Source: Nonlabens agnitus
GTDB taxonomy: Bacteria > Bacteroidota > Bacteroidia > Flavobacteriales > Flavobacteriaceae
Assembly (NCBI RefSeq): GCF_002994045.1
Contig: NZ_MQUC01000003.1
Location: forward strand, 2,084,501 to 2,148,500
Length of the DNA stretch: 64,000 bases
Direction of reading: 5' to 3'
Shown here: positions 8,372 through 17,322 of the stretch, piece by piece
Numbering within the stretch: the first letter of the stretch is position 1
Layout: every line of letters begins with the position of its first letter
The notes under the pieces: model-generated
What the model saw: the letters and a program-made list of their open reading frames with translations, nothing else
Database searches by the model: none
What the model was told of the DNA's origin: nothing
Made by a program: the position numbers and the translations under genes

Positions 8372-9859
8372 TTACTGCTTGTCTGTTAAACTGGAGAAAA
8401 ACACGAACCCAAACCCAATGACGAGCATGAGATGAAATGGAAACAGCCCGAAATCGCCACCTTGATCGCCCACAATAAATGCAGAGTACAGCCCAAACAT
8501 GAAATACAGCATGAGTAGGCCTTCTATGATCACGTTGGGACTTACTTTTTTACGCAGGTATTTGTTGGTCTTCCAGTTGCTGCCTACCGCGGCCAGATTG
8601 AATTTAGGGGTGCGTACAAATTCACTGCGCTTGCCCAGATGGCCTTCTATCACGGCAATGGAATTGTGTAACGAGAAGCCCATCGCAATGCTGAAAAACG
8701 TGAAAAACATACCGATGTACGTGACAAAATTCTTGAAACCGCCGCCATAGATATTGCGGTACATGAACCAGTAGCAAATGAAAAAGATGATGGTACTAAT
8801 CACAAAAAAGCTCATCACGATAAAGTAGATCCTCAAATGTTCATACTCGTTCTTGATGTACAACATTGGAATGCTTAAAATGGCAACTATGAGAACATTC
8901 AAGAACATCGTGCTGTTGAGCAGGTGCAGGATCCCGTGAAATTTAGTCTTGAAGGAAAGGTTTTTACTGGACAGCACTTTCCTGAACATTTTTTGAAAAT
9001 TCTCTGCGCCGCCTTTATTCCATCTAAATTGCTGTGAACGCGCTGCACTTATCACCATGGGCAATTCGGCTGGAGTGGTGACGTCTTCTAGATAAACGAA
9101 TTTCCAGTTCTTGAGTTGCGCACGGTAACTTAAATCCAGATCTTCGGTAAGCGTGTCGCCTTGCCAGTTTCCTGCATCAAAAATGGTTTGTTTGCGCCAT
9201 ATGCCAGCCGTACCATTAAAGTTGATAAAATGACCTTTAGAATTGCGACCTACCTGTTCTAGAGTAAAGTGAGCGTCCAGGGCAAACGCCTGGACTTGGG
9301 TCAAGATGCTGTAATCTCTATTGAGGTGCGACCATCGCGTTTGTACAACACCAACTTTAGGATTCTTGAAATGGCCAATGGTTTTGAGTAGCCAGTCTGC
9401 CTCTGGTAAAAAATCGGCATCAAAGATGGCGATAAAATCACCTTTGGCGATTTTGAGTCCTTCTTTGAGTGCGCCTGCTTTGTAACTGGTACGATTCTCA
9501 CGTTGTATGTGACTAACATCAAAACCTAGCTCTTGAAGCTTTTTGACTTTTAAGGCCGTAATCTCAACCGATTCATCTGTACTATCATCCAGTACCTGAA
9601 TCTCTAATTTGTCTTTGGGATACTCTAGAAAAGCCATGTTATCCAGTAAGCGTTCCATGACGTATAATTCATTAAAAACGGGTAGCTGGATAGTGACGTA
9701 TGGAAGATCGTCTGTCTGTTGAACAGAAACGGTGGCTTGTTTGTTTTTCTTTTGCGCCTTGAGATAGTTGATCAACAAATTGAGCTGCGAAAAAGAATAG
9801 AACAAGATCATGAGCAATGATGCCGAATATATCACGATGCAAATCCACTCCAAGATCAT
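8372..9859 (-). CDS. Processive family 2 glycosyltransferase (cellulose synthase-like)
   Basis: 495 aa. One N-terminal membrane segment, then a GT2 domain with the four signature motifs: VLDDSTDESVE (about residue 90), FDADFLPE (about 147), the TEDLDLSYRAQ acceptor motif (about 240) and QQFRWNKGG (Q..RW, about 275). C-terminal hydrophobic segments (about 310-490) form the transmembrane channel region. Similar in layout to glucomannan or curdlan synthase-like proteins (CESA superfamily). The start ATG overlaps the stop of the upstream DPM1-like gene by 4 bp, showing translational coupling. There is no BcsB or PilZ neighbour, so true cellulose is unlikely; the polymer or glycolipid made is unknown. 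Confidence 0.8.
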   Translation of the reverse strand: MILEWICIVIYSASLLMILFYSFSQLNLLINYLKAQKKNKQATVSVQQTDDLPYVTIQLPVFNELYVMERLLDNMAFLEYPKDKLEIQVLDDSTDESVEITALKVKKLQELGFDVSHIQRENRTSYKAGALKEGLKIAKGDFIAIFDADFLPEADWLLKTIGHFKNPKVGVVQTRWSHLNRDYSILTQVQAFALDAHFTLEQVGRNSKGHFINFNGTAGIWRKQTIFDAGNWQGDTLTEDLDLSYRAQLKNWKFVYLEDVTTPAELPMVISAARSQQFRWNKGGAENFQKMFRKVLSSKNLSFKTKFHGILHLLNSTMFLNVLIVAILSIPMLYIKNEYEHLRIYFIVMSFFVISTIIFFICYWFMYRNIYGGGFKNFVTYIGMFFTFFSIAMGFSLHNSIAVIEGHLGKRSEFVRTPKFNLAAVGSNWKTNKYLRKKVSPNVIIEGLLMLYFMFGLYSAFIVGDQGGDFGLFPFHLMLVIGFGFVFFSSLTDKQ

Positions 9860-10560
9860 TTCTTAAGGCCGTATTTGAAGATCCATGTTAAAATTTTAAC
9901 ACCTGCAAAGATAGCACCTTTGACCGTTCCAGACACCTTGGAAACGCCTATTCTATTGCGATACCGCACGGGAATCTCTACATAAGAATAGTTTTTTTTC
10001 AGCGCTTTCAATTGCATCTCTACCGTCCATCCATAGGTTTCATCTTCCATGTTTAAGGCTACCAACTTGTCATATTTAATCGCCCTAAAAGGACCCAAGT
10101 CTGTAAATCTTGAATTAAAAAACAGCTTCATCAATGTGGTGGCGAGCCAGTTTCCAAAAATTTGTGGGAACGTCATCGATCCGGCTTCTCTAAGTTTTTT
10201 ATTACGGGCACCGATGACCAAGTCCATATTGGATTCTATGATAGGCGCTACCAGTTCTGTAAGTTGTTCTGGATAATCGCTGTAGTCACCATCTAAAAAT
10301 ACGATGATGTCTGGCTTATTTTTCTTCTGGGCCACGTACTCCAGACCCTTGAGACAGGCAAAACCGTAGCCACGTCTGGATTCTTTTAAAACGGTGGCAC
10401 CAGCTTGGGATGCATTGGCCTCTGTGGCATCAGTAGAATTATTGCTCACGACGATGACCTCATCTACCATTGCAGGAATATCTGCAAGGACAAGACCGAT
10501 GGAGTCTGCCTCGTTAAAGGCAGGAATGATAACATTGATTATCGTATTGGGATGCGGCAA
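9856..10560 (-). CDS. DPM1-like family 2 glycosyltransferase (polyprenyl-phosphate sugar synthase)
   Basis: 234 aa, a single GT2 domain: VIIPAFNEADSIG at the N-terminus, VVSNNSTDAT, FLDGDYSDYPEQL (DXD-type motif, about residues 89-101) and GARNKKLREAGSMT. It lacks the C-terminal membrane helices of longer dolichyl-phosphate transferases. The family transfers a sugar from a nucleotide donor to polyprenyl phosphate. Its place as first gene of the trio suggests it feeds the GT-C enzyme at the end of the operon; that link is inference from order and the 4-bp overlap. Confidence 0.75.
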   Translation of the reverse strand: MPHPNTIINVIIPAFNEADSIGLVLADIPAMVDEVIVVSNNSTDATEANASQAGATVLKESRRGYGFACLKGLEYVAQKKNKPDIIVFLDGDYSDYPEQLTELVAPIIESNMDLVIGARNKKLREAGSMTFPQIFGNWLATTLMKLFFNSRFTDLGPFRAIKYDKLVALNMEDETYGWTVEMQLKALKKNYSYVEIPVRYRNRIGVSKVSGTVKGAIFAGVKILTWIFKYGLKK

Positions 10561-10789
10561 TAGCTGTTTTTTAAATTACAAATAAGAACAGTCCAAATTC
10601 AAACAGGAAATCGAAAAAGTAGGTCTCACTTGCTGTTGCAAATCTATGGCAAACCTATAGAAAACAGGCTTTGATAACCGGCTAATAGGAAGAATGTCCT
10701 GCTAACTGGGAACTATTTTAAAATAGTTAGGCGAATGTTGGATAGCCTATGAATGAGTTCGCTTTCGCGAAAGCGAACTAAAAAAATCC
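10561..10789. other. Non-coding gap with two palindromes
   Basis: 229 bp between the glycosyltransferase operon and the end of the barrel gene, so it should hold the glycosyltransferase promoter (minus strand). It contains an AT-rich 18-bp perfect palindrome, AACTATTTTAAAATAGTT (10711-10728), and one copy of the dispersed palindrome. No RNA gene or ORF seen. Confidence 0.6.
10761..10774. repeat. Dispersed palindrome, copy 5 (intergenic)
   Basis: Perfect core, one of the longest dyads (24 bp, 10756-10779, outer bases AGTTC/GAACT). It lies 11 bp beyond the stop of the barrel gene. Confidence 0.97.
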
Positions 10790-13561
10790 TTAATTGAAAC
10801 GAGTCCTTCTATCATTAGGATCTGACCCACCAAACTTAGAGAATTTATAAGTGAAGCTGAGCATGAAATATTGTTCCAAAACCAAACTACTAGTATCTTG
10901 TACAAAATCTTGAGTCGCGACACGGCGAGTTGCAATGACCTGATCTAAAATATCATAAGCCTTCAACTTAACAATGGCTCTATCTTTTGCAAATTTGTAA
11001 CCTAAACTGCCTATAAGGACGAAGCTATCGTTATCAAATTCATCAGAAACATTTCCAAACCTATTGTACTCACCACGAAGGCCTAACGTTACATTTTCTG
11101 GCCATAGCGTCAATAAATCAATATTGACATTATGATTAGTAAATTCTTGATCTTCAATACTTCCAATATCAAAAGATGTTGAGTTTGCACTTAAATTGTA
11201 GTCAAGCTCAATCTCAAAAATATCTCGTATGGAATATTCGAAAGAAACTCTAGGTGAAAAACCAAAGGTCTCACTTGTGAATCGCTGACCGTTAGTAAAA
11301 GAGACGTTTCTATCATAGTTTCCATTAAGACCTACACTACCTCCTATTTCACGCTTGTCCTTACGCCAAGTTTTACTATAATTCCCGTAGAGATAACCAT
11401 TACGATTACCATTTACATTAACGTAAGTTGTAGTACGGATGAGGTCTTCGTCCGTTGTTGTTATAGCAGTTACAGCATCTTGATTGAAATCAAGGTTTCC
11501 ACCACCATAAAATCCTTCTCCTATTTCCCAATTATAATTACTAGCATTCAACCGGATCGAGTGTCGAACCGAGGCATCTAAATCTGGATTACCAACCACA
11601 AGATTAAGTGGATTGGTTCGATTGACTACTGGTTGTAACTGGCGCACGCTAGGGACGTTTACGCTATTATTATAATTCATATTGATTCGACCGAACTTTC
11701 CAAGTTTCTTACGTAACTCGGCTCGTAGAAAAACATTGCCAAAGTCTTTATCAAAGCTTACGGCTTGTAAAACATCTTCACTCTTAAGAGTCTGAAAAAT
11801 ATAACCTGTTTGTAACTCTATCCTGTAGTCGCCCTTTTCATATTGAACTCCTACCTCTGGTCTTTGCTGGATGCTGTTCACATCAAAATCATTACTTAAG
11901 GTAGCATTGAAGTTTCGGTTATCAGTCGCTTCATCAATGTCAAAAACACTACGTTCGCTTTTCTGGCTTCGATACTGATAATTGTATTCTACTGAAGCTC
12001 GCCAATTACTATCTAGTGCCTGTCTATATCTAGGACTAAACCTAAATTCTGTATTGCGATTGTTCTGATTAATTAATTGGTTCTGGACTTCAGTTGTTGT
12101 GGTATTGTTGTTAAAGGTGTTACGCACTGAATTAAATCTATCATTTGACTCATCTTTATCATCAGATACAGTTGCAAAGAAACTTATGAAACTACCTTTG
12201 GTTTTTAATCTACGGCTTGCGTAGATATTAGCTTCTATATTCTGACTATCTGATTCAGAACGACTGGTGCTATTTAAGTTGTTAATCAAGTTACCACTAT
12301 CATCAATAGACTCAGAAAACCTATCTGAAAAACTAGAATTAGTTGAGGTGTTACCACTTGGCCTGAAGGTGATTGAGGTTAAAGTGTCTGGTTTGATCTG
12401 CACACGCCCGCCATATCTGTGATTCTCTCCTACCGTGTTGCTAGAGTTGCTGGAGTTTGTTGAAAATGTTCTGTCTGGAAGAAATGTAGTTCTTCTAGTT
12501 TCAGTTGCTGACCTGTTATCCGAATTTCCATAAAAATAATTAATATCTGCCTCGACCGTTTCACCAAATTCATCGCTCACATTTAATCCAGCGGAACGAC
12601 TGCTTGTAATTCCAGAGTTGCTACCAAAGTTCAAACCATTAATCCCAAAGCTTCCATTAGAATTTGTACTTACAGAATATGCAGCATTTCCTATAGCATC
12701 ATAAATCTCGTCAAATGAAAATCCAGGTGAATTGATATTATTGCTACTACCTAAAACACTTACTCGCAAATCGTCTTTGAAATAGTTAGCTATTCCACTC
12801 ATCGAGTAACGGTCATCTGTACCACCACCTACGGTCAACCTAGAAAACCAACCCTTGTTTTTATCTTCATCAATCGTGATGTTGATCTCGCTGGCATTAT
12901 CATCTCCATCATCGCCTGACTGTCTTTGAGCATCTGTCTTTGACTCTGTTACCTGAATTTTATCAATAATTTCCTTCGGTAAATTTTTAAGGGCAACTTG
13001 CGGGTCATCTCCAAAAAACTCTTTACCATTGACAAGAATCTTAGTAACCGATTTACCATTAACGGTAATATTACCGTCCTTATCTAATTCAACTCCTGGT
13101 AACTCCTTAATGACATCTTCAAGCGTTGCATCTGCTCTTGTATTAAAGGACTTTGCATTAAATTCAAGAGTATCCTTCTTAAGTGTAATCGGTGCCTTTC
13201 TAGCAGTAACGACAACGTCGCCCAGCGATTCTATGTCGTTGCTAAGCAAAATAGTTCCCATATCGATCTGTCTACCTTTACTCAAATCGATAACCTTAGC
13301 GATCTCCTGATAGCCTTGGAAAGAGGTGTAAAAGTTTAAAAGTTCGTAATTAGTGTTCCCTGTCAGGTTGAACTTCCCATCAATATCTGTGATGGAATAC
13401 GTGATTAAAGTAGAGTCCTCAACTGATTCTAGGAAAACGGTGGCGCTTAATAGTTTTTGTCTCGTAAGTGAATCGGCAATAGATCCTGTTATTTCAAATT
13501 GCTGTGCGAACGTTAATGCGCTTAAAAGCAAAAACGCTGTGGTAGATAAAATTCTTTTCAT
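10790..13561 (-). CDS. Outer-membrane beta-barrel protein with carboxypeptidase-regulatory and plug-like domains
   Basis: 923 aa. Signal peptide MKRILSTTAFLLLSALTFAQ, then a CarboxypepD_reg-like beta domain (about 22-100, GSIADSLTRQKLLSATVFLE). A plug-like region follows (about 110-215, DATLEDVIKELPGVELDKDGNITVNGK and ILVNGKEFFGDD), then a long strand-rich barrel ending MLSFTYKFSKFG. This is the OMP_b-brl_3/TonB-receptor-like architecture common in Bacteroidota. I see no SusD partner, so a polysaccharide uptake role is not supported; peptide or metal transport, or an assembly role, remain possible. Serine/asparagine-rich stretches occur in the barrel loops. No copy of the dispersed palindrome lies in this 2.8-kb gene. 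Confidence 0.8.
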   Translation of the reverse strand: MKRILSTTAFLLLSALTFAQQFEITGSIADSLTRQKLLSATVFLESVEDSTLITYSITDIDGKFNLTGNTNYELLNFYTSFQGYQEIAKVIDLSKGRQIDMGTILLSNDIESLGDVVVTARKAPITLKKDTLEFNAKSFNTRADATLEDVIKELPGVELDKDGNITVNGKSVTKILVNGKEFFGDDPQVALKNLPKEIIDKIQVTESKTDAQRQSGDDGDDNASEINITIDEDKNKGWFSRLTVGGGTDDRYSMSGIANYFKDDLRVSVLGSSNNINSPGFSFDEIYDAIGNAAYSVSTNSNGSFGINGLNFGSNSGITSSRSAGLNVSDEFGETVEADINYFYGNSDNRSATETRRTTFLPDRTFSTNSSNSSNTVGENHRYGGRVQIKPDTLTSITFRPSGNTSTNSSFSDRFSESIDDSGNLINNLNSTSRSESDSQNIEANIYASRRLKTKGSFISFFATVSDDKDESNDRFNSVRNTFNNNTTTTEVQNQLINQNNRNTEFRFSPRYRQALDSNWRASVEYNYQYRSQKSERSVFDIDEATDNRNFNATLSNDFDVNSIQQRPEVGVQYEKGDYRIELQTGYIFQTLKSEDVLQAVSFDKDFGNVFLRAELRKKLGKFGRINMNYNNSVNVPSVRQLQPVVNRTNPLNLVVGNPDLDASVRHSIRLNASNYNWEIGEGFYGGGNLDFNQDAVTAITTTDEDLIRTTTYVNVNGNRNGYLYGNYSKTWRKDKREIGGSVGLNGNYDRNVSFTNGQRFTSETFGFSPRVSFEYSIRDIFEIELDYNLSANSTSFDIGSIEDQEFTNHNVNIDLLTLWPENVTLGLRGEYNRFGNVSDEFDNDSFVLIGSLGYKFAKDRAIVKLKAYDILDQVIATRRVATQDFVQDTSSLVLEQYFMLSFTYKFSKFGGSDPNDRRTRFN

Positions 13562-13605
13562 TAGTCTGTATAGTTCATTCCTTCAACGTGTAGGAAATGC
13601 AATTA

Positions 13606-14907
13606 TTACTTCTTCCTCATATACACACTTACGGGAACACCATGAAAATCAAAGTTTTCACGCAATTTGTTTTCTAGGAAACGCTTATAAGGTTCGCGTA
13701 CGTACTGCGGTAAATTACAGAAGAAGGCAAACTGTGGCTGTGGTGTAGGCAGCTGTGTTATGAATTTGATCTTTACAAACTTCCCTTTAAGTGATGGTGG
13801 TGGCGTATTTTCTATAATAGGCAACAACACCTCATTAAGCTTACTGGTTTTGATCTTCTTGCTTCGGTTTTTGTATACCTCAACAGCTGTTTCAATAGCC
13901 TTAAAAATACGTTGCTTGTTCAATACCGATATGAAAACGATAGGCACATCTGTAAAAGGTTCCATCTCTTGACGTATGCGTTTTTCATAATCACGCACGC
14001 TATTCGTTTCCTTTTCTACAAGGTCCCATTTGTTGACCAGGATGACGATACCTTTTCGGTTGCGCTCTGCCAACCAAAAGATATTCTGTACCTGTCCGTC
14101 AAAACCTCTTGTAGCATCTAGTACCACCATACAAACATCACAGTGTTCAATGGCACGCACGCTGCGCATCACGCTATAGAATTCTAGGTCTTCCTTGACT
14201 TTTTTCTTACGACGTATTCCAGCCGTATCTACCAGGTTGAATTCAAAACCAAATCTGTTGTACTTTGTATCAATAGAGTCTCTTGTCGTACCGGCAATGT
14301 CAGTGACGATATATCTATTCTCGCCTATTAGAGCATTGATAAAGGAAGATTTACCTGCATTAGGACGTCCTACAACGGCAAATCGTGGCAGGTTCTCTTC
14401 TACTTCTTCTCTAGGCTCTGGCAGGTTTTCTACAACAGCATCCAGCAAATCACCAGTACCGCTACCACTTATACTTGAGATCGAATAATAATCACCCAAT
14501 CCCAAATTATAAAATTCATAAGCCTCTTGTTCCCTAGAAGGGTTGTCCACTTTATTGACGACCAGCAGCACAGGTTTTTTGACTTTACGTAGTAACTGCG
14601 CCACATCTTCATCCTCGCGTGTGATACCATCTGCGGCATCCACCATGAATAGAATAACATCTGCCTCATCAATAGCAAGTTCTACCTGCTTGTCGATTTC
14701 CTCTTCAAAAACATCCTCGCTACCTATGGCATAACCACCGGTATCAATAACCGAAAAATCACGACCGTTCCAGTCGCTTTTCCCATAATGACGATCCCTT
14801 GTGACACCACTAACCGCATCTGTGATAGCCTCACGACGCTTGATCAATCTATTAAAAAGGGTGCTTTTACCAGTGTTGGGCCTACCAACAATTGCTACAA
14901 TACTCAT
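13606..14907 (-). CDS. der: Ribosome-associated double GTPase Der (EngA)
   Basis: 433 aa, the normal length. Two tandem GTPase domains with complete motifs: first GRPNTGKST (about 8-16), DTGGY and NKVD; second GRPNAGKSS (about 180-188), [10 protein letters not shown] and NKWD. A C-terminal KH-like domain follows ([24 protein letters not shown]...). Der acts in late assembly of the 50S ribosomal subunit. The gene stands between the barrel gene and a palindrome-containing gap, and its start ATG at 14907 gives [11 protein letters not shown] as in homologues. Confidence 0.97.
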   Translation of the reverse strand: MSIVAIVGRPNTGKSTLFNRLIKRREAITDAVSGVTRDRHYGKSDWNGRDFSVIDTGGYAIGSEDVFEEEIDKQVELAIDEADVILFMVDAADGITREDEDVAQLLRKVKKPVLLVVNKVDNPSREQEAYEFYNLGLGDYYSISSISGSGTGDLLDAVVENLPEPREEVEENLPRFAVVGRPNAGKSSFINALIGENRYIVTDIAGTTRDSIDTKYNRFGFEFNLVDTAGIRRKKKVKEDLEFYSVMRSVRAIEHCDVCMVVLDATRGFDGQVQNIFWLAERNRKGIVILVNKWDLVEKETNSVRDYEKRIRQEMEPFTDVPIVFISVLNKQRIFKAIETAVEVYKNRSKKIKTSKLNEVLLPIIENTPPPSLKGKFVKIKFITQLPTPQPQFAFFCNLPQYVREPYKRFLENKLRENFDFHGVPVSVYMRKK

Positions 14908-15026
14908 AATCCTGCTTTTGCAGCTGCAAAGGTAATTTTTTTAAAGTGCGCAACGGCTGCAATTAACGATAGAATGCGTGGACTCTTACAGCCTATTTAT
15001 TCAGGATCAAGATTGTTTTTGAGTTC

Positions 15027-15040
15027 GCTTTCGCGAAAGC
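15027..15040. repeat. Dispersed palindrome, copy 6 (intergenic)
   Basis: Perfect core, 20-bp dyad (15024-15043). Located between der and the polyprenyl synthase gene, 20 bp beyond the latter's stop. Confidence 0.97.
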
Positions 15041-15061
15041 GAAACTTATCTAACACCACTG

Positions 15062-16039
15062 CTACTTCTCACGGTCGATTACATAATCCACCATCGTGAG
15101 CAAGGATTGCTTGTATTCTGATTCTGGATAGGTATTGAGTATGTCCAAAGCGCGCTGTTTGTAGTCGTACATTGCTTTGACGGCATAATCCAAACCACCG
15201 GCATCCTTCACAAACTGGATCACTTCTTTAACCCGTTTTTTATCACGATTATGTCGCTTTACAGAGTTTATGAGCCACTTTTTATCCTTTTTGGAAGCAT
15301 TGTTGAGCGTATAGATGAGCGGCAAGGTCATTTTTTGCTCCTTGATATCAATCCCAGTAGGTTTCCCTATGCGCTGGTTGCCATAATCAAAGAGGTCGTC
15401 TTTGATTTGAAAGGCCACACCTATAAGTTCACCAAATTTGCGCATCTTCTCAACACTAGGGCTATCAGGCGATACTGCGCAGGCGCCTAAGCTACAACAG
15501 GCGGCAATGAGCGTGGCTGTCTTTTTAGTGATGATGTCGTAGTAAACCTCTTCCGTAATGTCCAGTCTTCGGGCTTTTTCTATTTGCAACAATTCACCTT
15601 CACTCATCTCACGCACTGCGACGCTAATGATTTGCAACAAATCAAAATCCTTGTTATCAATACTTAGAAGCAAGCCTTTAGATAGCAGATAATCACCCAC
15701 TAGAACGGCTATTTTATTCTTCCACAAAGAGTTGACTGAGAAGAATCCGCGTCTCTTGAGGCTGTCATCCACCACATCATCATGTACTAGGGTTGCCGTG
15801 TGAATCAACTCGATTACCGCGGCACCACGATAGGTGCGGTCGTTGACCTGACCGTTGCCTACCATTTTGGCCGTTAGGAACACAAACATAGGACGCATTT
15901 GCTTGCCCTTGCGGTTAACGATAAAGTAGGTAATACGATTGAGCAACGGTATGCGTGACGCCATCGATAAGCGGAATTTCTCTTCAAAGAGTTCCATCTC
16001 ATAGGCGATAGGCTGCTTGATCTGTTCTACGATCTTCAT
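15062..16039 (-). CDS. Long-chain polyprenyl diphosphate synthase
   Basis: 325 aa, trans-isoprenyl diphosphate synthase. The first aspartate-rich motif is HDDVVDDSLKRRG (about 90-102) and the second is DDLFDYGNQ (about 215-223); GKQMRP near residue 45 binds the allylic/homoallylic diphosphate. The length and small residues before the first motif fit octaprenyl/solanesyl-type enzymes that make the side chain of menaquinone, but chain length cannot be read securely from sequence. A role in polyprenyl lipid carriers is less likely, since those are made by cis-type enzymes. Confidence 0.85.
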   Translation of the reverse strand: MKIVEQIKQPIAYEMELFEEKFRLSMASRIPLLNRITYFIVNRKGKQMRPMFVFLTAKMVGNGQVNDRTYRGAAVIELIHTATLVHDDVVDDSLKRRGFFSVNSLWKNKIAVLVGDYLLSKGLLLSIDNKDFDLLQIISVAVREMSEGELLQIEKARRLDITEEVYYDIITKKTATLIAACCSLGACAVSPDSPSVEKMRKFGELIGVAFQIKDDLFDYGNQRIGKPTGIDIKEQKMTLPLIYTLNNASKKDKKWLINSVKRHNRDKKRVKEVIQFVKDAGGLDYAVKAMYDYKQRALDILNTYPESEYKQSLLTMVDYVIDREK

Positions 16040-16187
16040 GTTTCAAAGATAGGCGTCATTGATTTAGAAATCGAATGCTTAGCTATTTTTGCACACTTAG
16101 AAATTGTAGAAATACACTGGCAATTGTTAACCGTGATATTGCCTGACGACCCGTTTAGAAAGATGCTTTTGAATGTAAAAGGTATTC

Positions 16188-16201
16188 GCTTTCGCGAAAG
16201 C
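16188..16201. repeat. Dispersed palindrome, copy 7 (intergenic)
   Basis: Perfect core, 20-bp dyad (16185-16204). It sits 10 bp beyond the rlmN stop codon, between rlmN and the polyprenyl synthase gene. Confidence 0.97.
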
Positions 16202-16213
16202 GAAATAAATTTT

Positions 16214-17266
16214 CTAGGAAGATTTGTTAGCCAATTGACCGCAAGCTGCATCGATATCCTTACCACGACTGCGGCGTATGTTGACCACGATGCGATTCTT
16301 CTCTAACTCGTGCTCATACATATCAATAGCCTTGGTAGCGGCCTGCTCAAATCGCGCGTCGTCTATACTGTTGTATTCTATAATATTGACCTTGCAGGGA
16401 ATGACTTTACAAAATTCTACAAGCGCCTGGACATCTTCCATTTGATCATTGATCCCTTTCCATACGACGTATTCATAGGTGACTCTGGTGCCGGTTTTCT
16501 CATACCAGTATTTGAGGGCTTCTTTGATATCATCTAGTGGGAATTGCTCATTGAAGGGCATGATCTTAACACGTTTCTCATCAATGGCGCTGTGCAGTGA
16601 AAGAGCGAGGTTGAACTTGGGACGATCGTCTGCCAGTTTCTTAATCATTTTAGGAACACCACTGGTAGAAAGTGTGATACGTTTAGGCGACATACCTAGC
16701 CCGTCATCACCTGTGATCTTATCAATGGACCTAATGACATTCTTATAATTCATGAGCGGCTCGCCCATTCCCATGAATACAATGTTAGACAAGGGACGAT
16801 TATAATAGGCACGGCTCTGCTGGTCGATTGCCACTACCTGGTCATAAATCTCGTCTGGATTGAGGTTGCGCATGCGTTTTAAACGTGCCGTGGCACAAAA
16901 CTCGCAATTCAAACTGCATCCTACCTGCGAGGAAACACAAGCCGTGGTTCTCGTAGGCGTTGGGATCATAACAGATTCCACCGTTAAACCATCGTGCAGT
17001 TTTACGGCATTTTTTATAGTACCATCGCTACTGCGCTGCATGTCGTCAACCCTAATATGGTTGATCACAAAATGTTGATCAAGGAACGCTCTGGTAGATT
17101 TTGAGATATTGGTCATGTCATCAAAATCATGTGCGCCTTTTTTCCATAACCACTCATAGATCTGATTACCTCTAAAAGCTTTCTCACCACGATCCACAAA
17201 ATATTGGCGCAATTGTTCTAGGTCCAGAGACCTGATATCGATTTTATTTGTTTGAGTTTGTTCCAT
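16214..17266 (-). CDS. rlmN: Dual-specificity rRNA/tRNA adenine C2-methyltransferase RlmN
   Basis: 350 aa radical-SAM enzyme that methylates C2 of adenine 2503 in 23S rRNA and adenine 37 in some tRNAs. The radical SAM cluster motif is GCSLNCEFCATA (CX3CX2C, about residues 115-126). The conserved GMGEPLMNY, TLSTSGVP and the late catalytic Cys in IDAACGQLA are present. The start ATG at 17266 directly abuts an intrinsic terminator (17267-17303) that would stop transcripts coming from the protease gene. Confidence 0.95.
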   Translation of the reverse strand: MEQTQTNKIDIRSLDLEQLRQYFVDRGEKAFRGNQIYEWLWKKGAHDFDDMTNISKSTRAFLDQHFVINHIRVDDMQRSSDGTIKNAVKLHDGLTVESVMIPTPTRTTACVSSQVGCSLNCEFCATARLKRMRNLNPDEIYDQVVAIDQQSRAYYNRPLSNIVFMGMGEPLMNYKNVIRSIDKITGDDGLGMSPKRITLSTSGVPKMIKKLADDRPKFNLALSLHSAIDEKRVKIMPFNEQFPLDDIKEALKYWYEKTGTRVTYEYVVWKGINDQMEDVQALVEFCKVIPCKVNIIEYNSIDDARFEQAATKAIDMYEHELEKNRIVVNIRRSRGKDIDAACGQLANKSS

Positions 17267-17303
17267 AAAAAACGCGTCGCAAAATTAAGAAATCTCGCGA
17301 CGC
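17267..17303 (-). terminator. Intrinsic terminator between the protease gene and rlmN
   Basis: Minus-strand RNA has a 7-bp GC-rich stem (GCGTCGC/GCGACGC, 16-nt loop) followed by GTTTTTTAT. The T-tract runs into the rlmN start codon. Confidence 0.8.
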
Positions 17304-17322
17304 ACTTAAGGTTTTAAAGAGC

